DNA of 64,000 nucleotides from Lachnoanaerobaculum umeaense (GTDB taxonomy: Bacteria; Bacillota; Clostridia; Lachnospirales; Lachnospiraceae). Made by a program: the position numbers and the translations under genes. Below are positions 61,356 to 64,000 of this stretch, in pieces. Under the pieces are notes generated by a model, which was given only the letters and a program-made list of their open reading frames with translations, had not been told where the DNA came from and made no database searches. The stretch spans positions 496,001-560,000 of the forward strand of contig NZ_CP032364.1 in the NCBI RefSeq assembly GCF_003589745.1, in the 5' to 3' direction. Every line of letters starts with the position of its first letter. The first letter of the stretch is position 1.

Positions 61356-61667
61356 ATGATTAGTATACGTAAACTTAGACTACATATGGGGATGACACAG
61401 AAGGAATTCGGAGAAATTATTGGGGTAAAGCAGCAAACTGTATGCAAATATGAGCGTGTTAATACAAATGTTAGTTTGGAAGTATTACAAAAGATCAGTG
61501 ATGCATTTGGTGTAAAAGTTGAAGAAATGATAGAAGACAATTTGGAAAGATATATTCAATCGGGGAATAGAAGAAATATCAGTCTTGAAATCGAAAAGTA
61601 TATAATAAATCGAGTTAGAAAACTTAATGGTAAAGAATTAAAAAAATTAATAAAATTTTTATCTTAG
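61356..61667 (+). CDS. XRE-family helix-turn-helix regulator, 103 aa
   Basis: N-terminal HTH (about residues 2-62): IRKLRLHMGMTQKEFGEIIG, KQQTVCKYERV, SLEVLQKISDAFGVKVEEM. A charged C-terminal helical tail may mediate dimerisation. AGGAGGACATGCG precedes the ATG. Single gene with its own promoter; target unknown. Confidence 0.9.
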   Translation: MISIRKLRLHMGMTQKEFGEIIGVKQQTVCKYERVNTNVSLEVLQKISDAFGVKVEEMIEDNLERYIQSGNRRNISLEIEKYIINRVRKLNGKELKKLIKFLS

Positions 61668-61881
61668 TTGGATGTTGGAGCTTAGATTTCTGAAAGGTGC
61701 CTTTTCTATATTATTTAAATTAATCTATAAATTAAATATCAAAATATATCTATAATATTTTGTATGTTTATTTCATACGGCAAAATTAGTAAAGTACTCT
61801 ATTAATGTGGTAAAAACATAATTATATTTATGTAGGATCTTATTTGTGTGTATATTTTTTGTAATATGTGATAAAACCATT

Positions 61882-61920
61882 ATCAGAACATAGATTCCCA
61901 TACTTTTGTTTGATATAATA
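61882..61920. repeat. Promoter-bearing direct repeat (copy 1)
   Basis: ATCAGAACATAGATTCCCAT followed by TTTGATATAATA; almost identical to 62722-62760, exactly 840 bases away. It contains a TATAAT -10 box. Each copy precedes an Rpn-type gene fragment. The rest of the 61668-61965 gap is AT-rich with no gene. Confidence 0.8.
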
Positions 61921-61992
61921 ATATAATACTCTCTGATGCTAATGACCGGTGATAAGAGATAATAGATGAGGTTAATGAAAAGGAGGTTAATT

Positions 61993-62187
61993 ATGTGTGA
62001 GGTACTTGATATAGTTGAGGCTCGTGGAATAGAAAAGGGAATAGAAAAAGGAGCAAAAGTTATAAGCAGGTTGAATACAATATTGGCAAAAGAAGGGAAT
62101 TTGGAAAATATAATAAGGGCTAATACAGATAAGGTATATCAAAATGAACTTTTGAAAAAATATGACTTGTTAAAGGATTTTGATTGA
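61993..62187 (+). pseudogene. C-terminal remnant of an Rpn/PD-(D/E)XK family gene
   Basis: About 64 aa starting MCEVLDIVEARGIEKGIEKG, the typical tail of recombination-promoting nuclease/transposase-like proteins, while the nuclease domain is missing. AGGAGG lies six bases before the ATG at 61993, so the fragment may be translated. The full-length gene probably lost its 5' part by deletion, leaving the promoter repeat next to the tail. Confidence 0.6.
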
Positions 62188-62195
62188 TAAATACA

Positions 62196-62277
62196 GCTGT
62201 TACCTAAGATAAAACATGAACATATAGCAAAAGATAATGCTATATTGGGATTTTTTCTTTAGTGTAACAGCCTTTTT
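62196..62277 (+). terminator. Long nested hairpin terminator
   Basis: GCTGTTAC (62196-62203) and GTAACAGC (62264-62271) enclose ATATAGC/GCTATAT (62222-62245), followed by a T-rich tract. Confidence 0.55.
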
Positions 62278-62365
62278 ATTTTTTATAATAAAAATATATC
62301 TTCACATATACAATGCAACAGATGTTTATTATTATACTGTTGATATCAAAAATGAAGTCTTATAT

Positions 62366-62700
62366 TTATATAATATGCCGATAAAGAGCTGGATAGAATA
62401 CATAAAAATTAAAAATAAATTTATCTAATATGCTGAAAATACATGAGATACTACGAATCGTAGTATCGTCACTTGCCAAGAATTTTATAGTTAGTATAAT
62501 AGAGCCATCAAATATTTTTGCATGATGTTTGATTTGATATCTAAAATCTGTTTGGAAAGTGCACTTTCTACTCTGGCTATTCCAGTTCATCTAAAAATTC
62601 TAAACATCATGTATGAACCGGTGCACCGGTTTGTTTTTCTCTCATATAGGTTATAGCCAAGTGGATAGGAACTTTCCTACCACTTGGCTATAGGACAAAG
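62366..62700. other. Palindrome-rich remnant of a repeated element
   Basis: A ~330-base stretch without a convincing gene. It holds a 21-bp palindrome (GATACTACGAaTCGTAGTATC, 62447-62467), GAAAGTGCACTTTC (62555-62568) nested inside CATGATGTTT/AAACATCATG (62521-62530, 62602-62611), AACCGGTGCACCGGTT (62616-62631, T-rich after), and a 19-bp stem with a two-base loop and one bulge (62652-62692). The minus strand reads ARVESALSKQILDIKSNIMQ in frame before a stop, suggesting a decayed short coding element. Confidence 0.55.
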
Positions 62701-62721
62701 AAATCGATTATCATAAGTTTG

Positions 62722-62760
62722 ATCAGAACATAGATTCCCATAAATTTATTTGATATAATA
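62722..62760. repeat. Promoter-bearing direct repeat (copy 2)
   Basis: Second copy of the 39-base element at 61882-61920, differing at a few bases between the GATTCCCATA block and the TTTGATATAATA block. It ends 11 bases before the Rpn ATG. Confidence 0.8.
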
Positions 62761-62771
62761 AAGGAGTAGAT

Positions 62772-63380
62772 ATGCAGGAAAAGGATATAACCCAGAAGAT
62801 GCTTGAAAGATATAATGATGTATTTTCTGATATATTAAATGTGCTATTATTTAAAGGTGAACGGCTGGTGTCAGAATATACACTAAAGGATATAAAGACT
62901 GACTCTGTATTAAAGATTGATGGTAAGGTTCGTTTTCAGGATAGAGATGTAGCCAAGTATTGGAAGAACAGTCGAATTAACATAGCCTTGTTTGGACTTG
63001 AAAATCAGACAAGTCCAGATAGACTGATGCCTCTTAGGATTATTAGCTATGATGGAGCAGAGTATGCTAAACAGTCTAGACATAAATATAGATATATTAA
63101 GAAATATCCTGTAGTTACACTGGTATTATACTTAGGTTATGATGGAAAATGGACATGTCCGAAGAATCTGCTTGGACTATTGGAAATAGACGAGAAGTTA
63201 AAGCCTTATGTAAGTGATTATAAGATCAATGTATTTGAAATAGCATATCTGGATAGAGAGACTATAGATGCTTTCCGTAGTGATTTTTGGATATTGGCGG
63301 ACTATTTATATCAGATGAGGGTAAACAGCACCAAGAAGCCCATAAATAAAGGGTTTCGAGGTGCTTGTTTTTGTTTTTGA
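62772..63380 (+). CDS. Rpn-type PD-(D/E)XK nuclease/transposase-like protein, 3'-truncated
   Basis: 202 aa. The N-terminal nuclease core of the recombination-promoting nuclease family is intact: DVAKYWKNSRINIALFGLENQTSPD (in two parts) with the catalytic E-x-Q, then MPLRIISYDGAEY. Full-length relatives are ~300 aa with a RGxEKGxEKG tail. Here the frame leaves family-like sequence after ADYLYQMRVN and runs into the terminator of a flanking integrase, ending GFRGACFCF. The gene is therefore probably cut by the end of an integrated element. AAAGGAG precedes the ATG. Confidence 0.72.
   Translation: MQEKDITQKMLERYNDVFSDILNVLLFKGERLVSEYTLKDIKTDSVLKIDGKVRFQDRDVAKYWKNSRINIALFGLENQTSPDRLMPLRIISYDGAEYAKQSRHKYRYIKKYPVVTLVLYLGYDGKWTCPKNLLGLLEIDEKLKPYVSDYKINVFEIAYLDRETIDAFRSDFWILADYLYQMRVNSTKKPINKGFRGACFCF
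63327..63372. terminator. Terminator hairpin at the element boundary
   Basis: AGCACC/GGTGCT and AAGCCC/GGGTTT form a two-part stem followed by TGTTTTTGTTTTTG. It lies between the truncated Rpn gene and the convergent integrase and may include the attachment-site side of the element. Confidence 0.6.
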
Positions 63381-63398
63381 TAATAAAATGATAATGTT

Positions 63399-64000
63399 TT
63401 ATAAATTTTCCAACTTTTGGGCAAGTTCTTTTTGCTTGTTTGGGTAAAGGTGTGCATAAGTGTTCAGTGTCATTTTAATGTCTGAATGGCCTAACCTGTT
63501 AGCGATTAGTAACGGGTTTTCTCCAATCTCAACCAATAAAGCAACATGTGAATGCCTAAAGTCGTGTATTCTCATGTGTGGCAAGCCTGCCAGCTTTAAA
63601 TACTTATCTTTTTTATACTCTATGCTTTCCTTCCTGATGTTAAGAAGTGAGGCTGTGGCATCTGTATCAAGGCAATGTTCTTTATACTCTTTTATTTCAT
63701 CTATTAGGAAGCTGGGAAGCGTTACAACTCTATTACTTGATTTTGTCTTTGGTGTTGTTGTTACATAGCTACCTGCTGCATATCCTTTTGTTTTACTAAT
63801 ATGCAGCAGTTTATTATCAATGTCCACATCTCCAAATGTAAGGGCCATCAGTTCGCCACGCCTCAAACCGGCAAAGAATAATAAATCAAATATAACCTTA
63901 TCCCTTATGTCTGTAATGTTAGATTTAAAGGCTTTGTACTGCTCCAGTGTTAAAAATATCTTTTCTTTTTTTGTATTATCTTTTAGAGCGTCAACCAATT
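63399..64000 (-). CDS. Tyrosine recombinase/integrase, C-terminal part (runs off the window)
   Basis: About 200 visible residues of the catalytic domain: first Arg in FFAGLRRGELMALTF, HDFRHSH (H-x-x-R), GHSDIKMTLNTYAHLYP with the Tyr nucleophile. The frame continues past the window edge, so N-terminal core-binding and arm domains are not seen. Sequence style is that of phage/ICE integrases of Firmicutes (Tn916-like family). It points away from the Rpn gene, so an integrated element probably extends to the right. Confidence 0.9.
   Translation of the reverse strand, partial: LVDALKDNTKKEKIFLTLEQYKAFKSNITDIRDKVIFDLLFFAGLRRGELMALTFGDVDIDNKLLHISKTKGYAAGSYVTTTPKTKSSNRVVTLPSFLIDEIKEYKEHCLDTDATASLLNIRKESIEYKKDKYLKLAGLPHMRIHDFRHSHVALLVEIGENPLLIANRLGHSDIKMTLNTYAHLYPNKQKELAQKLENL

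Noticed and set aside
62237..62428. 63-codon plus-strand frame after the Rpn tail
   Set aside because: It starts inside a terminator-like hairpin, is hydrophobic and Tyr-rich from AT-rich DNA, and lacks a ribosome site.

Overview
The window looks like a chromosomal segment of a low-GC anaerobic Firmicute, most likely a Lachnospiraceae member. The AT-rich codon use, AGGAGG-type ribosome sites, DUF3793 plus flavodoxin pair, YitT and TIGR04076 proteins, and a class II LysRS with a C-terminal tRNA-binding domain all fit that family. The genus is inference only.

Left flank (1-7450): housekeeping genes. These are cysE, a GIY-YIG protein, an RluA-type pseudouridine synthase, DUF3793, flavodoxin, then greA-lysS. 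A complete IS1202/ISTde1-like insertion sequence with a 28-bp direct target repeat has landed against the greA -35 box. Just before it, a run of regularly spaced stem-loops follows the flavodoxin gene. The greA leader carries an intrinsic terminator and competing hairpins.

Defence-like island (7.8-37.1 kb): (a) an unknown helical protein, a double-AAA Lon-like protease with an intact Ser-Lys dyad, an unknown 516-aa partner and a two-span membrane protein, behind a fourfold GTCCAAA operator array; (b) an ankyrin-like/BspA-LRR protein and a SWIM zinc-finger plus giant repeat-protein pair; (c) an orphan CARF-HEPN (Csm6/Csx1-like) protein on the minus strand with no CRISPR locus nearby; (d) a long plus-strand operon of alpha/beta hydrolase, soluble FtsH-like metalloprotease, GmrSD-type DUF262/DUF1524 nuclease, WYL regulator, Cys-rich protein, DUF6361, PLD-family protein and SNF2-like helicase.

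Middle (37.1-46.7 kb): tRNA-Arg(ACG) and tRNA-Tyr(GTA), an O-acetyltransferase, YitT, a Cof-type HAD phosphatase and TIGR04076, then a two-gene restriction-modification set (Eco57I-like methylase plus GIY-YIG/helicase/methylase-like giant) and a YdjM-like membrane protein.

Nucleotide/peptide-chemistry cluster (46.8-54.9 kb): an XRE-PIN-ankyrin fusion, a radical SAM protein, a P-loop kinase-HAD fusion, a phosphoribosyltransferase, two R2K-like ATP-grasp ligases, an ADP-ribosylglycohydrolase, a Cys-cluster protein and a second radical SAM enzyme. They are tightly packed or overlapping. Together they read as a predicted pathway making or modifying a nucleoside-like or peptide product, possibly conflict-related. 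This cluster is the strongest candidate for an undescribed system.

Right part (55-64 kb): rtcB, an XRE regulator, a Fic toxin-antitoxin pair, a Nudix hydrolase, and a Tp47-like lipoprotein with a flavinylated membrane reductase. The last pair shares a 16-bp palindromic operator with the DUF3793-flavodoxin region, suggesting one metal-responsive regulon. The end holds two fragments of Rpn-type (PD-(D/E)XK) genes under near-identical promoters, a palindrome-rich remnant, and a partial tyrosine recombinase marking the edge of an integrated element.
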